Of a stretch of DNA of 64,000 nucleotides, positions 18,909 through 30,000 are shown in pieces; position 1 is the first letter of the stretch; the number at the start of each line of letters is the position of its first letter. The stretch comes from JBGAJN01 sp044224905 (GTDB lineage Bacteria; Verrucomicrobiota; Verrucomicrobiia; Limisphaerales; JBGAJN01). A program made the translations under genes and the position numbers. The notes below the pieces were generated by a model. It saw only the letters and a list, made by a program, of their open reading frames with translations. It made no database searches and was not told the origin of the DNA. Location: the NCBI GenBank assembly GCA_044224905.1, contig JBGAJN010000003.1:496001-560000 (forward strand), in the 5' to 3' direction.

Positions 18909-20702
18909 ATGAAATTCAATTCGCTCCTCGCGGCGTGGTGTTTGGTTTCTTTCACCGCTTCCGCTCAGGTTCCGCAACTTCTCAACTTCCAAGGCCGCGT
19001 GGCCGTGAACGGCACGAACTTTGACGGCACGGGCTTGTTCAAGTTCAGCCTCGTGAACAGCAATGGCACGACGACCTTTTGGAGCAACGACGGCACGGGC
19101 AGCAGCGGCAGTGAACCGGCCAACTCTGTATCACTGTCGGTGAGCGCCGGCTTTTATTCCGTGCTGCTGGGTGATGCCACGTTGTCGAACATGACCGTGA
19201 TTCCGGCGACTGTGTTTACCAACAGCGACGTCCGCATTCGCACTTGGTTCAACGACGGTGTGAGCGGATCGCAACTCCTCGCGCCCGATCAGCGGATTGC
19301 GGCTGTTGGTTACGCTATGATGGCGGCAAGTGTGGCGGATGGCTCCGTCACCGCCGCGAAGTTGGCTCAAGGCGCCGTAGGGTCTGCACAACTCGCATCC
19401 AACTTGGTGCTGAGCGGGACGGTCACGTCTACGGCGTTCGTAGGCAACGGAGCGGGATTGACCAACGTCAATGCGACGAACGTCGTCGGAACCGTGCCAG
19501 GCACGTTCACGTGGCAGATCGTTTCGGATACCAATCAGCAGGCTAAACCCAACGCCGGATACTTGACAATGAATGATACAGACCAAGTGACGATTTCCCT
19601 CCCACTGGCGCCTGTTTTGGGCGACTACGTAAGGGTAATAGGAGGGGGCAATGGTGGTTGGAAGATCAATCCGAATGGCGGACTTTTCGTGCTGTTGCCA
19701 CCTAATAACAACTTCACAAACGCGCCCTGGACGCCCCATGAAACTACCCGAAGCTGGGGGGCAGTTGCTTCTTCCGCCGACGGCTCGAAGCTGATCGCTG
19801 CTGGGAACGGCGAACAGATTTATACATCCACTGACTCAGGCGTGACTTGGACGCCGCGCGAAACCAACCGAGTATGGTTGGCGGTGGCTTCCTCGGCCGA
19901 CGGCGTCAAACTGATTGCTGCCGTCAACGGTGGGCAGATTTATACTTCCACCGACTCGGGTGTAACTTGGACAGCGCGCGAAACCAACCGAACTTGGCAT
20001 GGTGTGGCTTCGTCGGCGGACGGCACTAAATTGGCAGCTTGCGTCTGGGACGCCAACGGTTCGAGTCCTGGTCAGATATACACGAGCACTGATTCGGGAG
20101 CGACCTGGACGCCGCGTGAATCGCCCCGGAACTGGTATAGTGTCGCAAGTTCTGCCGACGGAACGATATTGGTTGCACTGGACCACGGAGAGCTCTCGCC
20201 GGGCGGTCAAATTTACATTTCCGCCGATTCCGGCATAACGTGGACGCCGCGCGAAACCAATCGATTCTGGATGCGTGTGGCTTCCTCCGCCGATGGCAGA
20301 AAGTTTGTCGCCTATGCCCAAGCCGGCCAGATTTACACCTCTACTGACTCAGGCGTGAGTTGGACTCCGCGCGAAACCAATCGAGATTGGAGCGACGTGG
20401 CGTCCTCGGCCGACGGCACCCAACTGGTTGCTGTCGGCTACAACCAGCCGATTTTCATCTCCACCGATTCAGGAGCGACATGGAGCCTGCGCGAATCAAG
20501 CCGAACGTGGTCGGCGGTTGCTTCTTCGGCCGACGGCACAAAGCTGGTTGCGGCGGTTAGTGGCGGTCAAATTTACACCTCTACGTCTGTGATCCTGTCG
20601 GCAATTGCTGGCGGAAAGTCGACGGGCATTGAACTGGTCTACATCGGGAGTGGCAAATGGATGTCGATTAGTTCGACGGGGACGATTGTTCCAAACTACT
20701 AG
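18909..20702 (+). CDS. Secreted protein with seven BNR/Asp-box-like tandem repeats
   Basis: The 597-residue protein has a clear signal peptide (MKFNSLLAAWCLVSFTASA). Residues about 20-150 form the fibre-like module seen in Verrucomicrobiota secreted proteins (LLNFQGRVAVNGT). Residues about 160-275 contain a tail-fibre-like low-complexity stretch. Residues about 275-560 are seven repeats of about 40 residues, each with a TPRETNR start, VASSADGTKLVA and GQIYTSTDSGVTW. The S-x-D-x-G-x-T-W core is the Asp-box of BNR/sortilin-type beta-propellers, so the repeats probably close into one propeller. A surface-binding or carbohydrate-binding role is plausible but not shown. Confidence 0.85.
   Translation: MKFNSLLAAWCLVSFTASAQVPQLLNFQGRVAVNGTNFDGTGLFKFSLVNSNGTTTFWSNDGTGSSGSEPANSVSLSVSAGFYSVLLGDATLSNMTVIPATVFTNSDVRIRTWFNDGVSGSQLLAPDQRIAAVGYAMMAASVADGSVTAAKLAQGAVGSAQLASNLVLSGTVTSTAFVGNGAGLTNVNATNVVGTVPGTFTWQIVSDTNQQAKPNAGYLTMNDTDQVTISLPLAPVLGDYVRVIGGGNGGWKINPNGGLFVLLPPNNNFTNAPWTPHETTRSWGAVASSADGSKLIAAGNGEQIYTSTDSGVTWTPRETNRVWLAVASSADGVKLIAAVNGGQIYTSTDSGVTWTARETNRTWHGVASSADGTKLAACVWDANGSSPGQIYTSTDSGATWTPRESPRNWYSVASSADGTILVALDHGELSPGGQIYISADSGITWTPRETNRFWMRVASSADGRKFVAYAQAGQIYTSTDSGVSWTPRETNRDWSDVASSADGTQLVAVGYNQPIFISTDSGATWSLRESSRTWSAVASSADGTKLVAAVSGGQIYTSTSVILSAIAGGKSTGIELVYIGSGKWMSISSTGTIVPNY
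19731..20590 (+). repeat. Tandem coding repeats (about 120-135 bp, 7 copies)
   Basis: Seven imperfect copies begin with ACGCCGCGCGAAACCAACCG-like sequence. The regular period is 120 bases; copies 3 and 4 are lengthened in the variable loop. The repeats are in frame and encode the Asp-box units of the surrounding gene. Confidence 0.85.
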
Positions 20703-20769
20703 GACGTATCTGCTGGCAGATTATCGCAAAATGACAGATTCACGTTGCGGAAAATTCAACAGCGACCGC

Positions 20770-21984
20770 ATGAACTCCACGAAAGCAGGAATACTTTTCT
20801 GGATGCTCACAGTCATGACCCTAGGCGGATTGCGTGCGGACGGCGCGCTCCCGTCGTCCAATGCTCCATCAAACTTGGCAGGCTCGCTATTAGGGCCAAC
20901 GACGGTAAGTCTCAGTTGGAACGACAGGACAACCAATGAAACGCAGTTTCTTGTGGCTTATCGTATTGGCACCAATGGGGCCTTTGCCCTGTTTCCTGGC
21001 GGAGTTCTCGCGCCAAATGTTACCAGCTTCCTCGCCACCGGCTTGGCGGTAGGTTCTACCTACCAGTTCTTGATTGAAGTGCATTTCTCGGATGCTTCGA
21101 CCAATGGGTTCGCTGACTCGCCGGTCTTCACAATCAGCATCCCGAGCAACTTTTCCACACAACGCACGACTGTTGACTCAGGAGGGGGGCGCTCCGTCAG
21201 CGCGACCTATACGCAACGCACCAGCATTGGAACCTACGGCGGCATGGCTACGGCTGCGATTCCAGCTATCACCGCTCGACAGGGCTACATCAACCAATTC
21301 TTCGACGTGACCGGCCTGGCATTGATCGCCTCGTCCACGAACGTCGACGAAGGGACTACGCAACAACTTATCGCCACCGCGCAGATGGATGACGGCACGA
21401 AGTTGGCGGCTTCCTCACGGGCGTCGTGGACGGTGACAAGTGGATCGATCACCACCATCAGCACGAACGGCATCGCTACGGCTGCAATTGTTTATCAGCC
21501 GACACCTGCGACGGTGCGGGCGCAATTCCAAGGTTTCCAAGCCACGTTGGGATTGACCGTGGTCGACTCTAACCCGGACAACTTCGGCCTATATTCGAGC
21601 GATGGACTGCCGGATTCTTGGCAAGTGCAGTATTTCGGCATCAACAATCCCAATGCGGCACCGGATGCCGATCCCTTCGGGAGCGGTCAAAACAATCTTT
21701 TCAAACACGTAGCTGGGCTCGATCCCACCGATCCGTCCTCCCTATTCGTGATGTCCGTCACAAATGTTTTCGATGACCGAATCATTTCATTTGGCCCGCG
21801 ATTTAATGATCGCACCTATACATTGGAGTTCCGATCTAGTTGGGTCGGCGGTTCATTTGCGCCATATACCAATTCGATGCTCACGAACGACGCTGGCTTA
21901 GTCCGCACAATGATTGATACCAACCAGACGCCCGTTTTCCGCTACCGGACTCCGTTTTACCGCGTGAGGATTTCAAAGCCTTGA
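20770..21984 (+). CDS. Secreted fibronectin type III-like protein
   Basis: The protein of about 404 residues has a signal peptide (MNSTKAGILFWMLTVMTLGG). A fibronectin type III-like domain at about residues 32-125 contains SNLAGSLLGPTTVSLSWNDR and a Y/F-rich strand pattern. An Ig-like (Big-type) domain with TQQLIATAQMDDGTK and a C-terminal module with DGLPDSWQVQYFG follow. ATG 20731 is a possible earlier start; I prefer 20770 because the signal peptide begins there. It follows the BNR protein by about 70 bases in the same direction, so the two may be co-expressed. Function unknown, probably surface attachment. Confidence 0.8.
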   Translation: MNSTKAGILFWMLTVMTLGGLRADGALPSSNAPSNLAGSLLGPTTVSLSWNDRTTNETQFLVAYRIGTNGAFALFPGGVLAPNVTSFLATGLAVGSTYQFLIEVHFSDASTNGFADSPVFTISIPSNFSTQRTTVDSGGGRSVSATYTQRTSIGTYGGMATAAIPAITARQGYINQFFDVTGLALIASSTNVDEGTTQQLIATAQMDDGTKLAASSRASWTVTSGSITTISTNGIATAAIVYQPTPATVRAQFQGFQATLGLTVVDSNPDNFGLYSSDGLPDSWQVQYFGINNPNAAPDADPFGSGQNNLFKHVAGLDPTDPSSLFVMSVTNVFDDRIISFGPRFNDRTYTLEFRSSWVGGSFAPYTNSMLTNDAGLVRTMIDTNQTPVFRYRTPFYRVRISKP

Positions 21985-22106
21985 TTGTCCCGATTTATAG
22001 GGAGGGGTGGCTCTCGATGCAGGTCTGTAAAACTCTGTCACATAAAGCTAGAGAATGGCCCCCCACAAGAAGTCAATTCCCAGATCGCCTCCTCTTTGTG
22101 ACGTGT

Positions 22107-22961
22107 TTACGGAACACCCAACCGATAGAACTGTTTCGCCCCAACTGGCGCGTTGGTGTCCAGAAGTGAATTTGTCGGCGGCGTCGCGAGGACGTTCGAG
22201 GCGATGAGATAAAATCCTGCCAAGTTTGTGGTTAGCGTTGCTGACCGGTATACGGAGTAGGTTTTGTTTGAGATGCTCGGCCATGTGAGGAGGTAGGTGC
22301 CGTTTGTCTGTGCGTTGATGTTAGTGAAAGAGAGGAACGAGTTCGCGTTGTTGGGATCGGTGCCGGCGAGGTATTCCTGCATGTTCGTGTAGCCGTCGCC
22401 GTCGGGGTCGGCGTTGGGATTTGCATTGCCCGCGAAGTGCTGATTCTCCCACCAATCGGGCAAACCGTCACCGTCACTGTCAGGGAATGGAATCGCGACA
22501 TTCAGGTCAACGCGTTCGAGTTTGCCGCGATCTGCGGAGGCGAACGTGAAACTCGTCTGCGTGGGTGTCACAAAACGCGCGGTGCGTCCGTTAATCTGGG
22601 CTTGCCGCGTAAACGTCATGCCTCCGCTCGTCAACTCCAACACGCCGGACGACAATCCGAAGCCAATCACGCGCGTCTCGAACGGCACAACAAGGAGATA
22701 CGAGAACTGATCGTTGATGTTTTGAAGGTTCGTCGTGAGCGTGACAACCGGGCCGCCATTGCTTTGCACCAGACACGTCAGCGTCCCCGCGGTGAGGCGA
22801 GCGACGTTGGTGCCATCGACGTTTTGGATCATGCCATACATGACCAAGCCCGGTTCAGGGATGCCTTGCGCCTTCCCGCCCCTTGGCGCGCAGAGCCAAA
22901 CGATCAGCATCACGATGGCGCTCGCGAGGATCTTGAATTGCTTGGTTGGGATGAAGGTCAT
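22107..22961 (-). CDS. Secreted protein with thrombospondin-3-type calcium loops (paralog 1)
   Basis: The 284-residue protein has a signal sequence with IVMLIVWLCAPRGGKAQG. A beta-rich domain beginning GIPEPGLVMYGMIQN is followed by a calcium-loop block (PDSDGDGLPDWWENQHF and ADPDGDGYTNMQEYLAGTD, about residues 176-215). A C-terminal beta domain follows. It is the last gene of the leftward secreted cluster, 19 bases after its paralog. The shared layout of PEPGLVMYG, a beta domain and calcium loops shows a tandem duplication with deep divergence. Function unknown. Confidence 0.82.
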   Translation of the reverse strand: MTFIPTKQFKILASAIVMLIVWLCAPRGGKAQGIPEPGLVMYGMIQNVDGTNVARLTAGTLTCLVQSNGGPVVTLTTNLQNINDQFSYLLVVPFETRVIGFGLSSGVLELTSGGMTFTRQAQINGRTARFVTPTQTSFTFASADRGKLERVDLNVAIPFPDSDGDGLPDWWENQHFAGNANPNADPDGDGYTNMQEYLAGTDPNNANSFLSFTNINAQTNGTYLLTWPSISNKTYSVYRSATLTTNLAGFYLIASNVLATPPTNSLLDTNAPVGAKQFYRLGVP

Positions 22962-22980
22962 GGGCGAAACGCGTGGCGCT

Positions 22981-23892
22981 CTACTGTTGCAGACGTAGCA
23001 GGTAAAACGCGCTGCCTTTCACATCGATGTCGATGAACGTGTTCTTCGGCGGCGTCGCGAGGATGTTCTCTTTCACAATCGTGTAGTCTGCCGGATTGGT
23101 GGACAAGGTCGGTGCGGAGAGAATCGTGTAAACGCGATTGCTGGCCGAATTCCATTCCATCAAATAGCCACCGCTGGGCGGAATGAACAAAGCACTACTA
23201 GTCGGGTGATCCTTCGATCCACTCGAATTACCATCTCCCGCGAGGGACGCGCTGCCAGCGGCGCCGCCAACTGGCTTTATCAAGGTGAACGCGAGGAAGG
23301 ACTGCGCGTCGTTTGGATTGGTGCCGGCGAGGTATTCGTTTAGGTCGCTCACGCCGTCGTTATCGAAATCGTCCAAGCCGGTCCGCGAAAGGTTCTCGAA
23401 ATAGCGTATTTCCCAGTCATCCGGCAATCCGTCGCCGTCTGAGTCCACGATGGCGATGGCGACGTTGACGTCCAGGCGCTCGACGGCGGCGCGGGTCGAG
23501 GCGGCGAAGGTGAAGTTGGGCAGTGCCGGGCTGACGAGGCTCGCGGCGACGCCGTTCACGAGCACGGTCGCGCGATTGTAGGACGTGGCGGCGGTGCTTA
23601 ACGGCAACGTGGCACCGGCGGACGTGTTGACGCCCACGAGTGATTCAAACGGCACGCGCAGCTTGTAGGAATACACGCCGTTGATGTTTTGGAGCGGCGC
23701 GCTCACGGTGATGGCGGTGCCACTCACGGGCTGAATAGTCCACGTGAGTGTGCCGGTGGTCATCCGCGCATTGCCGCCGGCGGTGTTACGCACGATGCCA
23801 TACATCACGAGTCCGGGTTCGGGCACGCCGTCGGCTCGGGCGAATTTGGGAAGCCCGGCGGTGAAAGCTAGGAGAATAAGAACGTGTTTCAT
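22981..23892 (-). CDS. Secreted protein with thrombospondin-3-type calcium loops (paralog 2)
   Basis: The 303-residue protein starts at ATG 23892, giving a signal peptide MKHVLILLAFTAGLPKFARA; the frame is open upstream to 24072 without a secretion signal. It shares VPEPGLVMYGIV, the beta domain and the calcium loops DSDGDGLPDDWEIRYF and DNDGVSDLNEYLAGTN with the next gene. It differs in an insertion after the calcium block. It lies 202 bases downstream of the giant toxin-like gene, where an immunity gene would be expected, but its secreted, calcium-binding character does not resemble known immunity proteins. Confidence 0.82.
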   Translation of the reverse strand: MKHVLILLAFTAGLPKFARADGVPEPGLVMYGIVRNTAGGNARMTTGTLTWTIQPVSGTAITVSAPLQNINGVYSYKLRVPFESLVGVNTSAGATLPLSTAATSYNRATVLVNGVAASLVSPALPNFTFAASTRAAVERLDVNVAIAIVDSDGDGLPDDWEIRYFENLSRTGLDDFDNDGVSDLNEYLAGTNPNDAQSFLAFTLIKPVGGAAGSASLAGDGNSSGSKDHPTSSALFIPPSGGYLMEWNSASNRVYTILSAPTLSTNPADYTIVKENILATPPKNTFIDIDVKGSAFYLLRLQQ

Positions 23893-24094
23893 AAGTTCTT
23901 CGAGGACGAATTTTGGACGAAATGGTTCATGGTTGGAAATGTGCACCGGGACAAAGTGGGGTTCTCCCTGCTTATGGTGCCGTGCGCTTGGGTTTGAGCA
24001 GCCGCGAGAACGACGCGCTCGGGGCACAATTCGGAAACGGGGAACGAAGTTTCGGCGCGAGTGAGCTTGCATTCAATTCAGAAAGTGGAGCGTG

Positions 24095-27000
24095 CTATTT
24101 TGCCTTAATGGCTCCAAGAACCGCATCAGCCGGTATGGGGCCCCGATAACGGATAACGCTGTCTAGTGGCCGGACCGTGAGTTTACTTGGATCTAGTTTC
24201 GTAACGTCGATTAAAATTTTGACCTCCTGTTTTGCCTGCTCCTTGCCAAAGTTAAGTAATCGCTGGGCGCCAGAAGGGTTTTCTGTTCCGAACATGTAAA
24301 CATTCTTGCGTCCGAAATCAGTTAGATTTTTGTAAACTCCCTCTGTTGGTCGGAGCCCCATTTCGAAAATTGATTCGACATTCTTGGCCTCAGTCAGGTG
24401 GTAAGCGACACTGGGCAACTCGCCCAACTTTGCTGCCCGTCCAAAATACGCGGTTACACCTTTTCCAGTCGTCCCGGCGATAGAGGCGCCCCGCCCAATG
24501 TCTTGGAGGAGAGCAAGGCCACCTTGCTTGAATTCGCCTTGTTCAAGCGAATTTTTGGCTTCGGCTATTCCTTCTCCAAAGCGAAGTGTATCGGTAAATA
24601 GCTTCGCTACATCCCGCACGGAGTTGACTATCACGTCATTAAAGAAACTTGCCTCCGAGGTGTCACCGATTTTGATGCTTTCGCCGACCGAATGAAGTTT
24701 TTCATCCAGCAGGTTTGCAACATCAGATGCTGCATCCCCACTTGGGTCGACGAAGCGGAGGGGATTATTTAAACCGTATGCGTAAGAATTCATCGCCGCC
24801 GGATAAGGCGACGAAAGCGGATCGACCCGCGTAAATCTCCCAAGTATTCCAGAGAAAAATCGAGCCTCTAAACATTGAAGCGACGTTTCGCTATCAAGTT
24901 CCTTCTGAGTGAATCGGTAACTCTCAGCCGAGCCTCGAATTTGGTGCTGGTTGCGTGGGTGGCCGAAGGCATAGTTCGCCGTTTCTTCGACAAGGTTGCC
25001 GGCAGCGTCGGTCAGCACGCTGGACGAGCCAAGGTGATCCTGATGGTAGAAGCGCACTGTGAGCGTCGGGTCGGGCGCGGCCACTGGCGTGGAACTCACG
25101 GTGCGCGCGAACAGTCCGCGCCCCGCATCGAGAGTTGCGGGCAGATCGCTCGCACCGCCCAGCGAACCACCAAACCGTTTCCGCCACGCTTGCGCCGCTT
25201 CATCCCACGCCCATGCATCGAGAGTCGGCAGCAGGTTGGTGCCCAGCGGCATCACCTCCGCGCCCCAACCGGCAACGAACGCAGTCCCATTCACCACGCG
25301 CGCTCCCGCAGACCACGGTGTGCCGCTGAGAGTGAGCGTGCCATTGCCACCGGAGCGGAGCCAAAGCACGGTTTCCGCCGCCAACGCATCGCCGCTACCG
25401 TGCGCGACCCAGTTGCCCCCGCCCGCATTCCATCGCTGCGCCGAGGCGAACATCGTCGCCCACGGAGAGCTTCCCGCACTCACGCCGGGAGCCAGCAAAT
25501 TCGAGCCTGGTCGATAGCGGAGGCGTTGCACGCGGTTGCCAGGACTGAGCTGGGCCGTGAGCCGCGTCACGCGGGTCTCGCCGTTCCAGATGTATTTCGT
25601 GGCGACTTCGCCGGGGCGGACTTCGGAGTATTTATCGATGTAGAGTGTCGTTGAGGGCGAGTTGGAGTTGGGAGTTGAAAGTGATTTTGGAATGACGCGC
25701 TTGGTGATTCGGCGGTCGGTGTAGTCGTAGGCGTAGAAGGCGACCATGTTGGTGCTCTCCACGCGGAGGAGGCGGTCCTTGAAGTCCCAGGTGTTGGTGA
25801 TGCCGTCGATCACGGTCATGTTGCCATTTCCGTCGTAAGGGTAAGCACGACCGCCGCTCGTCACGCTGGTGAGTGCGTGTGGTCCCGGCGGATCAGCGGG
25901 CTGGCGACCGCTGCGGTTGGCTTTGCCGGACGCGCCGCCGTAACCCATCGCCCCGAGGTCGATGACGGAAAGGCCGTTCTCGATGTGTGTGAGATCGCTG
26001 GTTTGCGCGAGCATGTTGCCGATGCGGTCGTAGCGATAGTTCACCGAGCCGTCATTGCGCAGCGATTGGCCCGGCGTCTCGAACGAGTATTGCACGCGCG
26101 TGAGTCGGTAGAGATTGTCATAATCAAACACCTGGGTGTTGCGCCGCTTGTCGCCCGCCGCCACTACGGTCGCTGGGCGGCCATCGGTGATCTGGCGAAT
26201 GTTGGATACGCCGTCGAAATCATAGGCGAACGAGATGAGCTTGGTGTTGAGGGTCGCCGGTTGCGATACAGTGAGCAGGGAATTGAGGCGCAGGCGCGGG
26301 TCGTAACTGTAAGTGGTGCGGGTGTTGTTGCCGTAATCAATCTGCGCAAGCTGGTCGCTCGGCAGGTAGTCGATGCCAGCGATAACGTTGCTCGTGCCGA
26401 GCGCGCCAACGACCTGCCCGCCGTGAATGCGTTCGAGCAGATTGCGGGAGTTGTATTGATAGAACACGAAGTCGTCGTCCGGATAGGTGAGCTGCGTGAC
26501 GCGGTCGAGCGAATCGTAGGCGAACCCCGTGCGGAAGCTGACCGGCTGGCCGTGGATGGGGTCGTTGATGCGTTTGACAGTGTAGCTCACGCGCCCGCGA
26601 GCGTCGTAGCTGGTGTGCTCCTCGCCCGTGAGATCCCAGACGTAAGCGAGAAAGCCCTTGGTATTCTGCGCCGTGGCCGTGGTGCCATTGCCGACGTCAA
26701 GGCCGCTGACCGGTGCGTCGTAGAAGTAGGCGACATCGGGGCGATTGTTGGTCGAGATCGGTTGTGCGGGATTGTAGGTGAAGCCGGCGGTGATGCTGAG
26801 GAACGGCTCGTCGAGGTAATCCTCAGAAAGTAGGCGGTTCACGCCGTCGTAGGTGTAGCGAATCACTTGCGTCTTGGCGTCGGTCGTTTCGGCGAGATTC
26901 GACGCGTCATCGTAGGTGTAGGTCATCGTCCCACGGTCGGGATCGTTCATGAACAGCTTCCGCCCGAGGCCGTCGTAGCGGAACCATTTCTGATTCCCGT

Positions 27001-30000
27001 GGCTGTCGGTGATGTGCGTGAGTTTGTCGTTGAGGTCGTAGCGATAGCGCGTGGGCCACGCGACCGTTGTGAGGTTAGTCGTGCCGTCGTCGTTGAGTTT
27101 CACGACTTCATCCACGCCGACGAGCCGGTCGAGGCCGTCTTTGAATTGCACGTGCGGCGTGAGGTAATGCGGTGAGGTCGGCTCCAAATCCTCCTCGTCG
27201 TAGAGGACAGTTTCCAACGGCAGATAGACCGTGCGCGTCTGCGTGATTCGGGCGTTGATATTGGTGGTCTCGGGTGGATTGAGCGTGCGAGTGACGCGCG
27301 CGGCGGCATCGTAGAATTTCTCGACCTTGCCGAGATTGACCGGCGGTGACACGTAAGCGTTGGTGCTGCTGAGGAAGGGCAAGTAGGCGTCGCGTTCGTG
27401 GCCGCGGCTGGTGTAACGCTTCACGTCCTTGAACACCCATTGACCGGAAACCTCGCTCTCACTGGCGACGCCGAGCTTGTGTCCCGCGCCGTCGGTGAAC
27501 GCATACGTGTCGAAGGTATTCGTCGTGCCGGCTTGCTCGCGCGCGCGTGTGCTCACGGAACTGACCACCGTGTCCGTGGACGGCGCCAGCGTGAGGTCGC
27601 CGTTCGGCGCGTAGTTGTAGTAGAGGCTGCGGAAAATGTCTCCGGGACGATAGGTGAACGTCTGCGTCGGGAGCGCGAGTGTGTCGCCGGGTTTCACAAT
27701 GCCCACAAGCCGCCAAAAGGAATCGTATTGGTAGGTGGAGGAGTTGCCGTTGAAGTCGGTCGACCCGGTGATGACGCCCGCGCCGAAATCGTAAATGGCG
27801 GACGCAACCAGATCCGGCTTGCTGTTGCCGACGTGAATGGTTTCCTGCTCAACGTAGGTGTGGAAGGTCGCATCGTAGGCGAACTCGCGCGCGTGGCCGC
27901 TGGCGGCGTTCGTGTAAAGCGGGTCGCGCACTTCGAGGACATTGCCGTAGTTATCGTAGCGGCTGCGCGTGGCGGTGATAGTGGCATTCGCTGCGAGGCG
28001 TGGATCGCCGACGAGGTTGATGATGATCGAGAACGCCGGAATGGGGGCGGGGCCATTGATGGAATGTTCTTCCCGGGTCATGTCGCCGAGCAAACCCACT
28101 TCGCCCAAAGGTAGTCCGGTGAATGCAGCTCCGTCGTAATAATTCCGCGTGTCAGAAACAAAATTGCCGTTCTCATCAGTCACGAACTTGCGCGCCGGCA
28201 GGCCAATGAGCCACGCGCTGAGATTGAAGGCGTAAGTCGAGTAGGTGAACCGCTCGTCATCGTAGGTTGAGCCCGGCGAGTATTCGCCGTAGTTGCGTTC
28301 GGCAATGGTGTTGCCGAAGAAATCCACGTCTTTCTCGGTGTAGAGGATTTTCTTCGTGCGCACGGGCTCGAGCGAATCCGCCGCCGAGAGCGTGCCGTTG
28401 GCCTCGTGAATTTCCTTCACATGCGCCGCCACGAAAGGGAAGGAAACGCGTTTGCCGTCGGTGGTGTTCGCCGCAATCGACACGGCGGGCTGAACGACTC
28501 CGAAAGCGTCGCGATACGTGAAACCGCTGGTCGGGCTGTGAATGGTTCTGATTTTCCACGTGTTGTATTCGCGCGTGAACACGACGGAATCTTGCGCCGG
28601 GACGCCGTTCGTCTGTCGCGGATACGGCCCGCCCGCGTCGGCGGTCCAGAGCGTGGTTTCGGTCCACAGCACTTTGCCTTTGATTGACTCCTCCTCGTAG
28701 CCGGAGCGACTGTTGACTTCGTCCACGGTGCCGTCCTCGTTGTTGTCTACCCCGTCGGGTGTGCCGGTGTGAAACGCAAACCGCGTGATGGTCGTTGGCG
28801 AGTGAACGGTGATGGCGTTGGTGCCAGTGTAGCGGTCGTCGCCCAAGTCCACCTTCTTCGCAAACGCAAAACCGCGGAACTCCTTCTCGAAGCTGTCGTA
28901 GTAACCATCATGGTAGCTGAAATCGGTGACGTATTGGTCCTGTCCTGGCACCGGATCAAGATCGAGGCCGAAACGTTTCGTGATACGGCTGACGACTTGC
29001 GAACTGAAAGGCAGGCGCGTATTCCACGGCGCATTCGTTTTGCGGTCGGCGATGTAGAAGTCCGTCGTGGTCTTGTATTCGATGTCGGTGCGAAGGCCGA
29101 TCCCGTTGTCGATAGCTCGAAGGAGGTTGGGCTTGCTGGTGGCGAGGAAGTCGTAGTATTCAATTTTGAAGGAGCCCGTGCTGGGATCGAAATTCTCCCA
29201 CAGAAAATCCGTTGAGCCATTCCCGTTGATATCCACCTGCCGGAGCACGGTGGTGCCGTGGATATAGTCAGGCATTCCGGTGCGTAGGAATTCCCGCGAG
29301 AAGGAACCGTTGCCCGTGTTGATCCAATACTTGATGAAGTTGGCTCCCACCGCGACCACGTCGGCGAGGCCGTCAGCGTTGACGTCTGTAATGAACACGT
29401 CTTCCAATGGAATTACGCCGAGATCGATGGTTCCCGCTATGGTGCGGCGGCTGCCCCAGTAGCCGTTACCCTTGTTCGGCCAGAAGGTGACTTCGAGCAA
29501 CGTGCCGAAGAGATTCACGCGCACGAGATCGAGCAAACGGTCGCCATTCATGTCGGCGAGCTTCACTTGATCATTGGGCACCTCCGCGCCTCCTGCGCCC
29601 GTCACGCTGAACGTCAACGCGTCCGCTTCGGTGATGTCACCCATCTGCGGTTCACCGAACAAGTAGATGCCGTCCTCCTGCCACCACGTGCCGCGGTTGT
29701 AGTAATAGATGAAGCCGTAGGGCGTTGTGCGAATGAAGTCGATGCGCTTGTCGCCATTGAGATCGAGCGTGCGGACGCTGGGATCGTCAAGCGTGAAGGG
29801 CGGGAACGGCGCGTCGAAATCTTTCTGTGCGCCCCAGGTGGGCTGCGCGTCATTGTTGCCAACCGGCTTGGTCGTGTTGGGGAAGAAAGCGAACTGCCCG
29901 AAGTTGTCACCGGACTTGTGAACGAAATCGACTTTTCCGTCACCGTCGTAATCCGTCAGTTGATTCGCCGCGTTGTCGAGCGTGTAGAATGCCGGGAAGG

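Noticed and set aside
19731..20590. CRISPR-like array
   Set aside because: The repeats are coding, contiguous without spacers, and in frame as Asp-box units.
23893..24094. Immunity gene for the ART-like toxin
   Set aside because: The 202-base gap has no minus-strand reading frame of useful size; plus-strand frames are antisense shadows of the toxin gene end.
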